From: Amoeboaphelidium protococcarum
Lineage: Eukaryota; Aphelidiomycota; Aphelidea
Reading direction: 5' to 3'
DNA: 64,000 bases
Assembly (NCBI GenBank): GCA_023515745.1
Contig: JALECJ010000258.1
Coordinates: 1,306,501-1,370,500 of the forward strand
Shown here: in pieces, positions 12,387 to 24,396 of the stretch
Layout: every line of letters begins with the position of its first letter
How positions within the stretch are numbered: position 1 is the stretch's first letter
Translations under genes and position numbers: made by a program
The notes under the pieces: generated by a model
Told to the model about the DNA's origin: nothing
Databases searched by the model: none
The model's input: only the letters and a program-made list of their open reading frames with translations

Positions 12387-12648
12387 ATGAGTGTGCACCA
12401 ACCATTCAAAATAGTAAACTCTCTTTTACTAACCGAATTAAGATTCTGATAATGTATGGATTCATGTTAGCTCTGCAGAAAGATTAAAAGATGGGTGGGA
12501 TAGAGATTAAAAGTTGCTTAAGACAATTGCGATGCACAGTATTGATAAAATCTCGCACAAAAGGCCTGGACCTAGCAATAACTAAATGATTTATTTCTTT
12601 ATTAGTATTATTCTTCTGTTAATTCTTTAGAATTTGTACGAAGTATGA
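12387..12648 (+). CDS. 69-aa tail-anchored membrane protein
   Basis: The model has a four-base first coding exon (ATG A, 12387-12390), a 52-bp intron (12391-12442, with CTAAC near its end) and a second exon to TGA 12646-12648. The product starts MNSDNVWIHVSSAERLKDGW and ends with about 20 hydrophobic residues (IYFFISIILLLILQ) plus NLYEV. That is a tail-anchor or single-pass layout. Unspliced, the ATG frame stops after 20 codons. The gene is divergent from HSBP1, with 132 bp between starts. No family is recognised. The very short first exon is typical of small-protein genes in compact genomes but needs transcript support. Confidence 0.55.
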
Positions 12649-13129
12649 AGTCTAAATTATTGTAGACTAATTTTGAGCTTCAACTTGAAACAAATGTTCA
12701 CCGATCACTTCGCCAATCCTTACCATTGGTTCGCGTGTCAGGCCTATCCTTATGTTGGAAGAAAAATGGATCACATCAACTATAACGGCGGCGCCTCATC
12801 AACTTTAAATCGATCAATTAGGAAATTTTACAGAGCTAAGCCTCACTGTGCCATAAAAATGGGATTTTTAAGGAGCGAGACGGGCTCGTTGAGACTAGCA
12901 ATCCTACGCCCTTGAACGCGTTGAGTCACGAGAACCTCTTAAACGCGTAAAAAGGAGTGGATGCCCCTTAAACTTAAAATATTCAATTTCAGATCTAACC
13001 TATTTTCTTCAGTCTTTTCTATTAAAAACAGAAATCCATTTTCTATCTACAGTACATTAATACTATAGATATCTCTCATATTTCTTGCAGGTCATCGATA
13101 TCATAATTAATTAAAGTTTGACCATTTGA
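12649..13129. other. 481-bp intergenic region with two ACGCGT boxes
   Basis: No supported gene is seen. A 243-bp open stretch at 12673-12915 on the plus strand lacks an ATG at its start, shows no homology I recognise and no amino acid bias of the neighbours. ACGCGT occurs at 12916-12921 and 12943-12948, 209 and 182 bp upstream of the INPP4-like gene start. The rest is AT-rich. Confidence 0.5.
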
Positions 13130-16100
13130 ATGATGATGAAGATTAATGTATTCGACTTTGTGAAATACTCGAGATAATAGGATAATATAGACGTTGAAAG
13201 CTGGCTTTGGTTTAAATAGAATGGATTATATCATCATGATTAAGAAGACACTGTCACAGATACTCGTAGCCGTACATTTAAACGTCAGTCTATGCAATCC
13301 AATAATTCTGGCAGTGTGGAAAATGTCAGCTGCAGTCAGTCTGGCTCCTCGCCCGCTGGTAAATTATCTGATTATAAGCGGCGCTGGTTTGTTCTAAAGG
13401 GGAATCTTTTATTCTATTTTCGTTATAAGTCCTCATCTACGCCTATTGGGTGTATACTGATAGAAGGTATGGACTGCGTCAGATCTAGTGATAGTTAACC
13501 AGAATATCATGAATTTTAACTGATTTCGCATTGCGATGCAGATAGCCTAGAATCGCCAGTATCTCCATCAGTGACCACGTCCAGTTTGGCAGAGGGCGAG
13601 TCGTATATGAAGGCTAGACCGTGTATTCCCAATTCATACCATTTTGTTGCTGCTTCTGCTAATGAATGTAATTCGTGGATGACAGCTATACTCAATGCAA
13701 CGCTTAAAGCTGTCAGGTAGACTATGAATTCTCTTGTGGCCAGAGATAAAGAATGCTAGAGATTGCTGAATGATTGCATGGCCACTCTGCAATAATTTCG
13801 CCTAAATGAATAGACTCCTAATGAAGATTCACTTGCAGATTAAGAGAAGGTGGATGGAATTGTAAGTAAGATGAAGTCTGTGTTTGAGCGTGATAATTAA
13901 TCATCTGTGGGCAAGATTTCGATTGGGGGCAGCACTAGTACTAGGAGTAGAAGTTCAGAGAATTCTTCGCTGGCAGCATCATTACCTTCGTAGATGGGAT
14001 CATAATTTGCTTTTAGGCCTGTATCTCCAGTGTTATCTGAGATTAAACGGTAAGAAGAGGCGTTTAGAAGCGCAATGAATCGTCCTATAGCACTTCCAAC
14101 ATCTGCATCTCCATCATGTCCTGCATTGTCCCAGTCGGCAAAATCTCCTTCGCTTTTAACACTGTAACTGAGAACTCCTCCTCTGTCGCGTAAGACATCA
14201 CTTGAGTCGTTACCGTCTTCTCATGTGCCTAACAAAGCTTAGTCTGACGATGCCGTCTATAGGCCTATTACTTCGGGATCATATGATGGTAAAAGCGGAT
14301 CCGCCCTCATGAAAAGATCTACCTTGAGTGGAATTAGATTAAGTTCTGGTAGAATGCATAGATAAAGTGCACCTAGCAATGTACGGTCTGACAAATAAGT
14401 AGTTAATTCACATTCAAAGTTGAAAGAAGTCACCACCAAGTAATCGCTTAATGATGTTTAATCTTTGGAAGATGTGCGTCAAGTGCTGCTGACGTTCACC
14501 GTTGATCTATAGAATGGGTACATTTCCGACTTGCTTAAAAAGTTGAATAGCGGTCAGAGTGGCCACTTGAAAACTGCTGTCAATTGGTTATCCCGTTAGA
14601 TCCCATTTCAGGTGTCCAAAGACCAGATCTTGCATGATCTCATAGATATTGAGAATGAGTCAGATTTCTAAAATATTTAATCAGATATCAATATCGCTGT
14701 TGTAATTTATGAGAAAAATGAGAGTGTGCAATCATCTCTGTATAAGCAGTTGACCACATCCAATTTTTCATTTCTTAAGATTGGATAGTCTGAGATTGCT
14801 CAAGTCAAGGATGGGCGGCATGCTGAGTTCATTGTTCCTATCCAGTTGAAAATGGACGCCGGTAGAGAGTATCGAATTGAAATATAGTCTTTGAACAGCA
14901 GTAGCTCTGCCTCCCAACTCAAGGCTCTGGCATTTGTTGATGTGTCTCTCAAATAACTCTTATCTAGCTAGAGTTTGGATGGCAAGATTCGAAGGTAATC
15001 TGCTAGATCCTCGATGGATTATAAATTGAATACCTGCTCGATGAATGTCTTCGCCTCTGAGGGAATCGCCGACCTTTACTAGTCACTGAATATCCAGTAG
15101 AAAATCAATGCTGGTGATATTGTTGGATAGTTATTTGTGAACGTTTACAAGAATCTCCACGTTCCTTCACCTGACAGTATTCTCCCTCTGGCTGTTGAGA
15201 CTCCTTAGTAGACTTAGATTTATCTCGTTCCTACCAAGAATCATCAATTGTTATAAATTAATGAGCAGTTGGTAGAAAGTCCTTATTCTCTCATGATTGC
15301 TCATGATTTTGCCAGATTTAAATATGACTAGGAGTCGCGTATAATTTATGCTCTCACTAATCCAGGCCTTGGACTAGATTCCGCCATGTTGACTGTGCTC
15401 TCGAACGGTTCATCGTCAAAAGAGTTTAGACAGAATGTGCTTGATAAAGTGATTACTGTTCATCAGATCCTATTAAAGTCTTACCAGCATGCTTTGGATT
15501 CATTGACTGAGAGACTGTCTGATGGTGGAAATATTGGCAAGGATTATCTCCGCAAGAGTACTGACAAGAAGAATGAGCAATTGCAGTGGGTTACATTGAA
15601 TTGTAACGAACATTCTATACATGCAGATCTTCTTGATGACATGGATCTATCAGCCGATAGTAAAGCATAATCAGTTATAACAAGTGGTGCTTTCGCTGCA
15701 CATGCCATGGGGTACTCTATGCATAAGTAAACGTCTGGTAATGTTTTCAATGGCTCTGATATGCTGAGGCTTTGCCATTTCGAGAAGGATAAACTGCAAT
15801 TGGATGTTTTAAATGACGGACTTCGCAGTACGGTGGATAAAGAGAAGAGGCTCCGCACTAAGCTCGCATCTACTCTAAATACTTATATCAATTCAGATCG
15901 ACAGTCTTCATAACGGCCACAACTATATCATAACGTCTGGGAGCATCTGCAAGATTGGGTGCAGCTGATCATGGATGCATTGTCGCGTAAGTATGTCGAT
16001 TAAAGTGGTTATGACGGATTCCCTCATCAAGATTAGTTGAGGAATGGCTTATTTGAATTGACGCGATAGAAGGAGAAAATCCTCACTAGAGTCATCCCAC

Positions 16101-17413
16101 TTGTAACTGAGAGATTGAAGTTGTTAGTAGATGCCAAGAATGACTAGCAGGCAGAGAACATTGCCGCTTTCAGTCAAAGTCTTACTTTTGCTGGTTAGAA
16201 TTTCCGCCGCTTTAGTGAAATCGCTGCATTTGCCATCTATGAATTGGTTTTAGTATAGGAGTACCAGGCTATAAATTCCATTTTGGGTGAAGACATGTTG
16301 CGGTAGAAGGGAACGGTATTTAACGCTGATTTGATTTGCAAGTAGCGCATTAGATAAGAGATTTGTTAGAGTTAGGCGATAGGAGCATTGCTAACTGGAT
16401 TTATTGGCCTTATATCTCAACATCATCATGATGAGCAGTTTTGGTTGAATCTGGAATCTTTTGGTTTCCTGGCACATTTTGAGAGCCTTCTATCTGCATG
16501 CAACGATGAAAAAGTTATGCTCAATGACACTCAATAGGCTGTCAAGAGCTTGAGTGCAATTCAATTCTGTTTTCATCAGTTTAACTCTGACATCAACGGT
16601 GATCAAGCAAAGTTCAAGTTTACACATAATGCAGGCAAATTGTTATTGTCAATTGGAGTGTCACAATAGATTTTGATCAATATTCCGGAGAATATTCGTA
16701 TTAAAGTCGTGCCTCTGCTATTTGCGTAAGGTGTTAACGAGTAGCAAATCTTGGCTAATATCAGTGGTGACAACTCCATTCAGACGTAGATCAATGCTAA
16801 CAGTTGTGCGGTACTTTCTCAGTATATGGATTAATGGAGAACTTGTGCTAGCAACAAGTAAACTGAATTGGCCGATTCTCTGATGCAAAAGCTCAAAATA
16901 AGTATTGGAGTTGAAATTGGCAACTAATAGTCAGATTCTCGTCGCTCCGTCAAGAAATTGAAGAACTCTGCCAATGTGCTCCTTCTCGCCTCCAATCTGA
17001 CTCGATACATGTCAAGTGTCACTCCAGTTGTATCTCACTTTATCTCGTGCAAGTCGGGGAAAGATCGCACAGCTATGGCTGTCACCTTAAACCATGTGCT
17101 CTCTATCAGTGGTAAAGGCTCGAAAAGTTTGCGCAGTGCCAGTGATATTTCGTCTTCCATCTCTTCTATTGACAGTGCCGGTGTGTACAACGTTGATCTA
17201 CATCCAGAGTATTTCTATCCTCTATTGAATGCTATGCGTACGGAGAGTGGCCTCAGATTGTATAATGTGGAGAGAAATTTCTCTCTAGATCAAGAGGCGA
17301 ATTACGAAAGAGGATGCCGTGGTAAGTATGCTCTAAATTCTATTCAGCTTCAAATACTTCCTCACCTGTACAGACCTCCTCCGCGAGTCACTAATGCGAA
17401 CGTGTCAACGTGA
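13130..17413 (+). CDS. INPP4: PH-domain inositol polyphosphate 4-phosphatase
   Basis: A single exon of 1427 codons follows a TGA at 13127. Three consecutive ATGs open the frame. Residues about 77-195 form a PH domain (LSDYKRRWFVLKGNLLFYF, and a C-terminal helix with NSWMTAILNATLKAV). A Ser-rich linker, a beta-rich middle (C2-like position) and a large helical region follow. The active site is CKSGKDRT at residues 1307-1314, the CX5R signature of type I/II 4-phosphatases (CKSAKDRT in animals). Upstream lies FAQGVNEQQILANISGD, another INPP4 hallmark. The enzyme would remove the 4-phosphate of PI(3,4)P2 on endosomal membranes. Its stop lies inside the 3' end of the convergent PDCD2 gene. Confidence 0.88.
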
Positions 17414-18419
17414 TTGTCTCCTCCAGTTCAACTATTAGATGTTCTTAATTTACAATTCTCTTTTTGCATTTCTCTTTGCATACAAACACTCTTATAGTGG
17501 CCCACTCCATTCCCATCCGCAAATCATCTGTGCTCTATGATATCTTTGAATCCAAATGTTTCCAAGGTTCCAGATACGATAAAACCGATGGCATAATCTG
17601 GCATAAGAATAGCCTCTCTCCACCACAGTGGCATTTGGGTATAGATTGAGATTTTATATCATTTGGTCCATACGACATATCTCCTTTACCATCATGACTA
17701 TAACGTATAAGAACATCTGGATTCATATTGATAAATTTTAGAAACTTTTTATTCACTCCACGCGCAATCTTGCCAAATTAATCTTGTTCATATTACTCAC
17801 CATTCCAATCTTCTTTAGTATTAGATGATGATTGTAATTATAGATAAGCTTTGTTGTTGTATTGATAATTCACGTTACCGGAATATATTTCCTTATCGCT
17901 TTGGTAGAATATACCATAACAATCAAACGTGCCATTTGAAGTTTATTAGGTACTTTTGGTTACTTTTTTGCTAGCTTTCACAGAGATATCAGCATGTAAT
18001 TATTTAGAGACTTCCAATTAATTCAATAAGCCAGATAGTTCATTAAGATCAAAGTTTACACTCGACCCACTTAATAGAGATGTACCAATGTTGTCGATTG
18101 CAGGTTATTCAATTATCGGCGATTTACCACCATTACCCGAGTCGATTTACTGTCGATCGAGAGCGTTGACGCGATAACACCTGAATGTATGAGACTTATA
18201 AGAGCATTCACGCGAGTTGCATCCAAATATATAAAGCCACGAAGACTCTTCAATGTTTTACTATGCTATGAGAATCATCTGGCTTTTACACTCGCTGCAA
18301 TCAAAGATCATGTCCTTACTAACAAGACTCTTATCAAAATACACCGGCTATCCACCGATAAAATTGTCATACAAATCAGCAACATATCCTTTATCACCTT
18401 CCGCAAAAGCAAACTCCAT
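17388..18419 (-). CDS. PDCD2: PDCD2/Tsr4-family ribosomal protein chaperone
   Basis: One exon of 343 codons. The N-terminal half has paired cysteines typical of the PDCD2 zinc-binding region (FDCSECKSQM, then IFGCNSRECSYKSHTF). The C-terminal domain contains KCHCGGERLFLCQIMPSVL followed by MEWATIRVFVCKEKC, the end of the PDCD2_C domain. PDCD2/Tsr4 proteins escort Rps2 (uS5) into the small subunit. The last nine codons overlap the INPP4-like coding sequence (17388-17413) on the other strand. It shares a 221-bp divergent promoter with SPO11. Confidence 0.87.
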
Positions 18420-18488
18420 ACTAGACGACTTTTCACTAATCTAAATTCAACAGTTATAGCTGTGATTATTTTAGTATCAGTAGGAGAG

Positions 18489-18540
18489 ACGCGTTATGAT
18501 CAATGGAGAAAACTGATGAAAAACGCGCGAAACCGTTTCA
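18489..18540. promoter_or_regulatory. ACGCGT box and GAAACCGTTTC palindrome, PDCD2/SPO11 divergent promoter
   Basis: ACGCGT at 18489-18494 lies between the PDCD2 start (18419) and the SPO11 start (18641). GAAACCGTTTCA is at 18529-18540, immediately after GCGC. TGAAAC is the core of the fungal Ste12 pheromone-response element, here as an inverted pair. A role in cell-cycle or mating control is inferred from the motifs only. Confidence 0.4.
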
Positions 18541-18640
18541 GGTTTAGAATTGTTTCACCAAGTGAAGTTCAATAACGCTTGTACCACAGTCTATGTTTAA
18601 TTTTAATAAAACGACACTCAACTCAGTATATTTGGTACTT

Positions 18641-20029
18641 ATGGATTCATCAGAGACTAATATCTAGTTTGGTGATGAGTTTGACGCGTAATATGATCCA
18701 CTGTTTACAAGCTCTCTGAAGAGACATCGAGAGTGTCAGCCTCCTATCAGCTCATCATTCTCTTTTGATGACAATAGTACGGATGATGGTGAATATCGAG
18801 AAGTTTTAGTAGATACTGACATCCTCATGACCCAGTCATCTATATAAGAGCAGTTGATATTTACATCTGACGTATCAGAAGATGTTAGTTTGGGCATTGC
18901 ATCGGATGAATTTTCTGACAATTTGGATCTTGTTTCATCTGACCATTTGCACGCGCTGCTGAGTGATGAATTTGAACAGTTCAATGAAGAGGATTTCAGG
19001 TATGCTGGAACCCTGTTAGCCATATATAACATTGTTATACTGTATTGTAGGATTTTATAATATGTGAATTCTTTATAGAGACAGATATCGAGTGGAACCT
19101 CAGTACGATTACATAACAAGAAGGTGGATAATCGCATGTTGTATAAATTATTGGAAGTGATTGTTCAGTAGATTAAATCTAATTCCAAATGTACCAAACG
19201 CGACGTTTATTACAAGTATGTGGATGTGTTTCTACAATAGAGGAATGTGGACACGCTAGTAGATTTATTGTCTCTTCACTTCTAATGTCCAAGGTCCAGT
19301 CTTCGTGTATATGGCTCATTGAAAGGTATCATCTATGGTGATCTGACGTTAAATCTCCATGATGGAACTTAAATCTCTTGCAATTCAACCAGCTTGATTC
19401 CTCATGTTGATAGTATTCAATCTATTAAATCAAACAATACAATTAAGAATCAAAAAGGTGCTATTGATCATATTCTGATCGTTGAAAAGTGTGCCACGTT
19501 TACTCACCTGGTCAACATTGGTATATAACAACTGTTTGAAGGCCATAGTATCATCCTTGTATGTGGTAAAGGCTATCCAGATTTGAACACTCAGCTGTTT
19601 CTCCTGTACCTTATGAAAGAGATGCCTAATGCTAAAGTGTCTATTCTGGTTGATTGTGATCCGCATGGTATTGATATAATGCGCATTTATGAATTTGGAT
19701 CTGCAAAACATACGCGTGAACTGCACCATCAGGATGGTAAATCTAATCTATTGCAACCCATAATACCCAGTCTCAAGTGGATCGGTTTGAAACCATCACA
19801 CATGTTAAAGTATAATCTACCACAGGATCAATTAATTAAATTGACAGAACGTGAAGTGTAAATTGCTCAAAATTATCTGACTGAACGTCATCAACACATG
19901 GATGGTCAAGTCAGACGCGAGTTGACGCGAATGCTAAAATTGGGCTATAAGGCTGAGATATAGGCTCTATATTCATAATCTAACGCACCTTTAATTGACT
20001 TTATCCATAACGAGCTGATACTTGATTGA
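18641..20029 (+). CDS. SPO11: SPO11 meiotic topoisomerase-like DNA cleavage protein
   Basis: Exon 1 is 18641-18999 and exon 2 is 19051-20029, with a 51-bp phase-2 intron; the product is 445 residues. The first 115 residues are acidic and low complexity, probably a disordered extension. The winged-helix domain carries TKRDVYYKYVDVF with the catalytic tyrosine at 173 or 174. The Toprim domain shows the acidic VEKCATFTHL motif and DCDPHGIDI, the metal-binding D-x-D, both hallmarks of Topo VI-A/SPO11. It makes the double-strand breaks that start meiotic recombination. Splicing is supported because exon 2 upstream of the junction would otherwise be out of frame. Confidence 0.92.
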
Positions 20030-20100
20030 TACTCTAGTTTAATGTATTATTAATGTCTTTTTTTCCACTATGAAAGCTGGAATTTCTCCTCAAGTCACTC

Positions 20101-21330
20101 ATGTTTTTAGCGGTTCTTTCACTTGGTTCTCGTAAGAAAAGCAGCAGACTTAAAATGTACAAGTTTTACAATGCTAAACTTGCCTCCAAACCACTAAGAT
20201 TGTCTATGAACAGTAAAGGGCCTTTACGATACATGAGTACATCTAGCATAGGTCAGACATTGATAGAGCGATATAGATCTGCCTCTGATGGCGAAAAGTT
20301 ATAATTGCTCTAGACTCTCGATGGCATAAGGAACAAGGATTTTGACATTCTGTATAACGATATGCGAAAGATGAACGATGAATCTCATGGTCTAGATGAT
20401 TTAATTAAACTAAGGATGGACAGTTTAAAATTCGAAAAGTCTGGCGAAAGTGGACTGTCTCAACTAAGTCAGCGACTCCTCTCAAAGTTTTAAGTGGAAT
20501 TTCGCTCCTCTAATTTGAAGACTATCCGCGTCACTCAAGACTCAGCTCTCGGTTTAAAGGTATTACTTTGATATAGTTATCTAGCATAGCATTGACAGAG
20601 TGTGAAATATGTGTAGTAACAACTCGTCGAATATGAGAAAGTTCATAAGGTCATATCTGATCAAGATGCTGCGAGGCGTCTAGGCAATTGTCGTCGAGTA
20701 TTTGCACTGACACACAAGGACTGGCCGTCTCAGATACTCTGCTTTGTCAATGTTGCTCTCACTAAGAATATCGCCACCTCTATCGATTCTATAATTTAAG
20801 CTAATAGTGACGCGTAAAATCTTGATCAAGATGAGCGATAAATGCAGTGGGCAATGTTTTATAGTATCAACTCTACTCTCGCCGGACTGAGTGGGGTAGA
20901 TTTGGGACATGAGATGATTATGCGCGCCGTGGAAGAACTTCGCCTCTCCCTGCCTAATTTACAGCATTTCTGTACTCTGTCTCCAATACCATCGCTGGCA
21001 TAGAACGTGAAAGCGGAGGATGCTAATGAGTAATCTGTTCTTCAATTCCTTTGCCGTCGCAAAGACACCTCCAAAGCATCAGCTCCAAACAAAGGGCGTG
21101 TTCTGGACCCTGTAGCCAATTTCCATTTAAAAAATGGCGCCATGATATACTTAATCAATCCCAGAGCTAATCTGGGTCTTAAAGGCAAATAAGAGTCTTA
21201 TGGTTTTATGGTCAACTATTACTATGATCAGAAATCATTGCGCAAGAACTCTAAGATGTACATCAAACGCGGCAAGATTGCTTTATCTGATTAGTTGTAA
21301 TTACCTTTCCAACTTCAAAGCAAGCTATGA
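20101..21330 (+). CDS. MLYCD: Malonyl-CoA decarboxylase
   Basis: Exons 20101-20559 and 20599-21330 are joined across a 39-bp GT-AG intron; the product is 396 residues. The N-terminus is basic and hydroxylated (MFLAVLSLGSRKKSSRLKM), compatible with a mitochondrial presequence. The catalytic domain shows CRRVFALTHKDWPSQILCFV, the LCTLSPIPSL-like segment (HFCTLSPIPSL), VANFHLKNGAMIYLINPRAN and YGFMVNYYYD, in the order found in MLYCD. It converts malonyl-CoA to acetyl-CoA, relieving inhibition of fatty acid oxidation or detoxifying malonyl-CoA in mitochondria. The usual length is 450-490 residues, so the helical N-terminal domain is somewhat short. Confidence 0.88.
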
Positions 21331-21392
21331 ATACGTAAATGTAATTTATTTGCGACATTAAATAATTATATATTCTATAAAAGATATCTTAT

Positions 21393-22686
21393 TCACGATT
21401 CAATGCAGGAATCTACCAAATATTTGATCAAAACACTACTCCAGCACATTGACATAGGGGAACATTCTTCATCAACTTGAGTCTCTGCCAATGACAATAA
21501 CTCATCAGGTAATGCATTATTTTGTAGGAAGCTGGCCCATAATGTCGTCTGCACTCCACTTTTAAATAATCGAATGGGAATCTACATCTGAGATTCAATA
21601 TCATCCATGTAACTTTCAAACCGAGCCATAATTTCACACTATTACAATATGGCAACTTTCGAATCGCAATTAGACACAATCGGACGCAGAGCCAAATAGT
21701 TATGTGGAATCATGTGCTAGTAAATGTCTCTTCTAATCAACTGCTAATCTTATGGGGTGCAGAAAGTGTTATACGCACTGAATGCACTTTCAAATAGATT
21801 TCGATCTTACTTAATGCCTGACTAAATTGACTGGCTAGTCCGATGGTGATCATCTTTAAACCGTAACTCCGGACTTACAGACATTGAAGTATATCCAGAT
21901 GCAACCGGAGGAGTTTACTATTACTATGACTGCTACAAAGTATTCGGAGTGTAAATCTTGTCTGGATACTCAAGCCTGAAGTTTTAGAATAATTGACCCA
22001 GCGAGTGTATTGTATCGAACACTCCAGTAAATACTAACGCGTCGTTGACAGCGACAGAGGCAGACTATGTAATCTTCAACAAATAATTAGATTCTTATAA
22101 GGATAAGGATAGAGTAGGCTCAACGAGTATTAATTGCTGTAAACGATGTTTATTTCTCATCGCCATCGATAAAGCAATAATAGATGCATCCATATGACCG
22201 CAGATGATATATGGTTCTCTAACACCGAGAATGAACAACATCTCGTCATATATTTCCACCTCATCCATCAGCGATACCCCCTAGGAGTTATTTCCATATG
22301 AAGATAGACCATGGCCACATCTATCAAAAGTGATGGACGGAATGCCAAACTTTGCCAGTTATCGCTAAGCATGGAACCAGGAGGAGCATCCCAGGTGAGT
22401 ACTAGGGATAAATATCACAGTCGGCATTTAGTTAGTAGTATTCAGTCTCTTATGTCTCCGCCTAGGAGTCTTCCAGCTAAAGTATATGCTTTGATTCTTC
22501 ACCTCACATTGTCTTCCTACGCATACTTATGAGTTGAATTATCGATATATCGGTGTTCAAAAGATTTGAGCATGATATAATACCTGGTGGAACATCGCTG
22601 TATCTCCTCAAAGCGCGCTTGTATATTCCATAGCATATAGAGGTGACTGCTAACAAAGCGGCCACTTTCAAACTTTTTCGTGTCAT
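21393..22686 (-). CDS. Membrane-anchored alpha/beta-hydrolase-fold protein with altered nucleophile elbow
   Basis: Exon 1 (22686-22584) encodes a single N-terminal membrane segment (SLKVAALLAVTSICYGIY). A 67-bp intron (22517-22583) leads to exon 2 (22516-21393); total 408 residues. The fold is recognised from VIFIPSTHLGCSSWF (oxyanion loop region), ITFDRCGHGLSS (the DxxGxGxS turn) and the elbow region YIICGHMDASIIAL. In active members the elbow is G-x-S-x-G; here it reads G-H-M-D-A, so the usual serine is absent. It may use Asp, or be a pseudoenzyme. An in-frame extension upstream to 22815 exists, but ATG 22686 sits directly before the signal-anchor and is preferred. Confidence 0.75.
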
Positions 22687-22884
22687 ACTCGTGTCGAGGC
22701 TATTGTGATAGTGGTTAAATATGAACGTTTTGATAATGGAGATAAAAAGAAAGTGAGCGACACTGAGAAACGATGATCGACAAACCTCCTCGGATTTTCT
22801 CACGGTTGGTGACACGCGTAACGGACAGGCTACAGGAGATAAATAAGGAGAGCTTAAATGATAGTTCTAGTGAATCTGTATTCA

Positions 22885-24279
22885 TCAAAGTAATTTTATG
22901 CTGCAAACGTTACGTACTATAGATGGATCGGTGGTCCATACATATTTCAAATCAACTCCGTCTTCTTCATTCTTATGCCTCCATTGATCCCAATACTCTT
23001 ATTCCCTTTGATGACTCTACTGAAGGAGTGTATATATCTATAAGACGGCATCATTTAAATTGACATTCATCTTGGCTGACACTGGACATAAGGCATAATT
23101 CTAATCCGAGCAGAATTATGATAGTAACTAGTACTGTGGAGTCTAACTTACGTCACCACTCTCAATTAGATCGCACTTGTTAGCCAAAATGAGAACATTA
23201 TTCTTATGTGACTTGCTTTACAGTTGCCATGAATAGCCACTGTAACTTAAATTGTCAAAGTACGCGTCCACTTCATGCTTAAGAGTACGAAAATCACCAA
23301 TTAAATCCTCTCTGGTGCAATCCAACATGTAAACCAGCAGTCGACATCTTTCAGCATGCTTGAGAAAATCCAACCCGAGTCCTTTGCCTTTTGATGCATC
23401 TTTAATCAGACCAGGTAGATCTGTAATCTTGAATTTGCAATCCAGCCCAGGGATTTGTACAGAGCCTAATCGAGCTGTCAGAGTTGTGAACGCGTAATCC
23501 CCAACACCAGACTTTACCCCAATGCCATTCTCTTTAAACTTCATAGCTGGATTTCGACCTGGACACACGGCTTCCATGAAAGAGCTCTTTCCAGCGTTAG
23601 GAAGTCCTATCAGACCAACATCACCAACCAATTTGGTCTCAAATGCCAGATCAACAGATTGAATTTTTTCATTACCAGACAATTATCTCCGTGCTAGTAT
23701 ATCAGCAGACTCTTGGCCTTTCGTAGCCCAGCTGAATGGATTATGAATATTACTCTACTTTAATAACGTATTTACAAATTCAGGATGTGACTATGATTCC
23801 TCTACCAGCTATTAATTCTCTAATCTATGGGAATTAAACGAATAATTGCCTCTACCACCAGTGCCTCCTCTAGCCACAACAAACTAAGCTCCAGGTGGCA
23901 CGAGCGGATGATTCGTGTCGATCCATATAGATCTTTGAGCATCGCTATTGTTCACTTCACGTATAAGTGTTCCCTTCGGCACATTTATGATGGTGTCTTC
24001 ACCACGCGCCCCTTTACCTCTAGTATGAGTACCTTTCCCTCCAACACCAGATTTAATAATTGAAAAGTGACCACCAAATCGGCTAGTGAGCATACGCAAA
24101 TCAGACGCGTAGTTTTAGCCATCACCACCCACAACATTCACAATTATATCGCCACCATTATTACCATTACCACCATCGGGAGGCGCCATTCTCTGAAACG
24201 GCTAACGCGCAAAATGGACCGCTCCATCGCCACCCTTGCCCGGTTTCAGGCGATACACAACTCGATAGAATTCTCTCAT
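22885..24279 (-). CDS. Obg-family GTPase (mitochondrial ribosome assembly type)
   Basis: One exon of 464 codons. The glycine-rich Obg fold occupies residues 1-190 (KPGKGGDGAVHF, PPDGGNGNNGGDI, GKGTHTRGKGARGEDT, ARGGTGGRGN). The G domain has G1 GLPNAGKSS near residue 225, G3 DLPGLI, G4 NKCD and G5 PVSAK. Obg GTPases help assemble the large ribosomal subunit; fungal Mtg2 acts in mitochondria. A GTAAGT...TAG segment (23101-23151, 51 bp) looks like an intron, but reading through it gives the helix expected between NKxD and SAK, so I treat it as coding. Two consecutive TGA codons end the gene. Confidence 0.88.
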
Positions 24280-24341
24280 TGACCTGATTTTAAGATTGCG
24301 CGTATCTTGTAGTCAGTCACCTCAACAGGAATAAAGATGAA

Positions 24342-24347
24342 ACGCGT
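24342..24347. promoter_or_regulatory. ACGCGT box (MCB-like), Obg promoter
   Basis: ACGCGT is 63 bp upstream of the Obg start at 24279, inside the 117-bp gap to the next gene's stop. Confidence 0.4.
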
Positions 24348-24396
24348 TAATAAAATTGTAATTCAGGCAATACCAAAATAAAAATAATACATCATA

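Noticed and set aside
12673-12915. 80-codon open frame on the plus strand
   Set aside because: It lacks an ATG start, has no recognisable product, and sits in a promoter region upstream of the INPP4-like gene.
22687-22815. N-terminal extension of the alpha/beta-hydrolase gene
   Set aside because: The ATG at 22686 directly precedes the signal-anchor, and the extension would fill most of the short promoter shared with the upstream gap.
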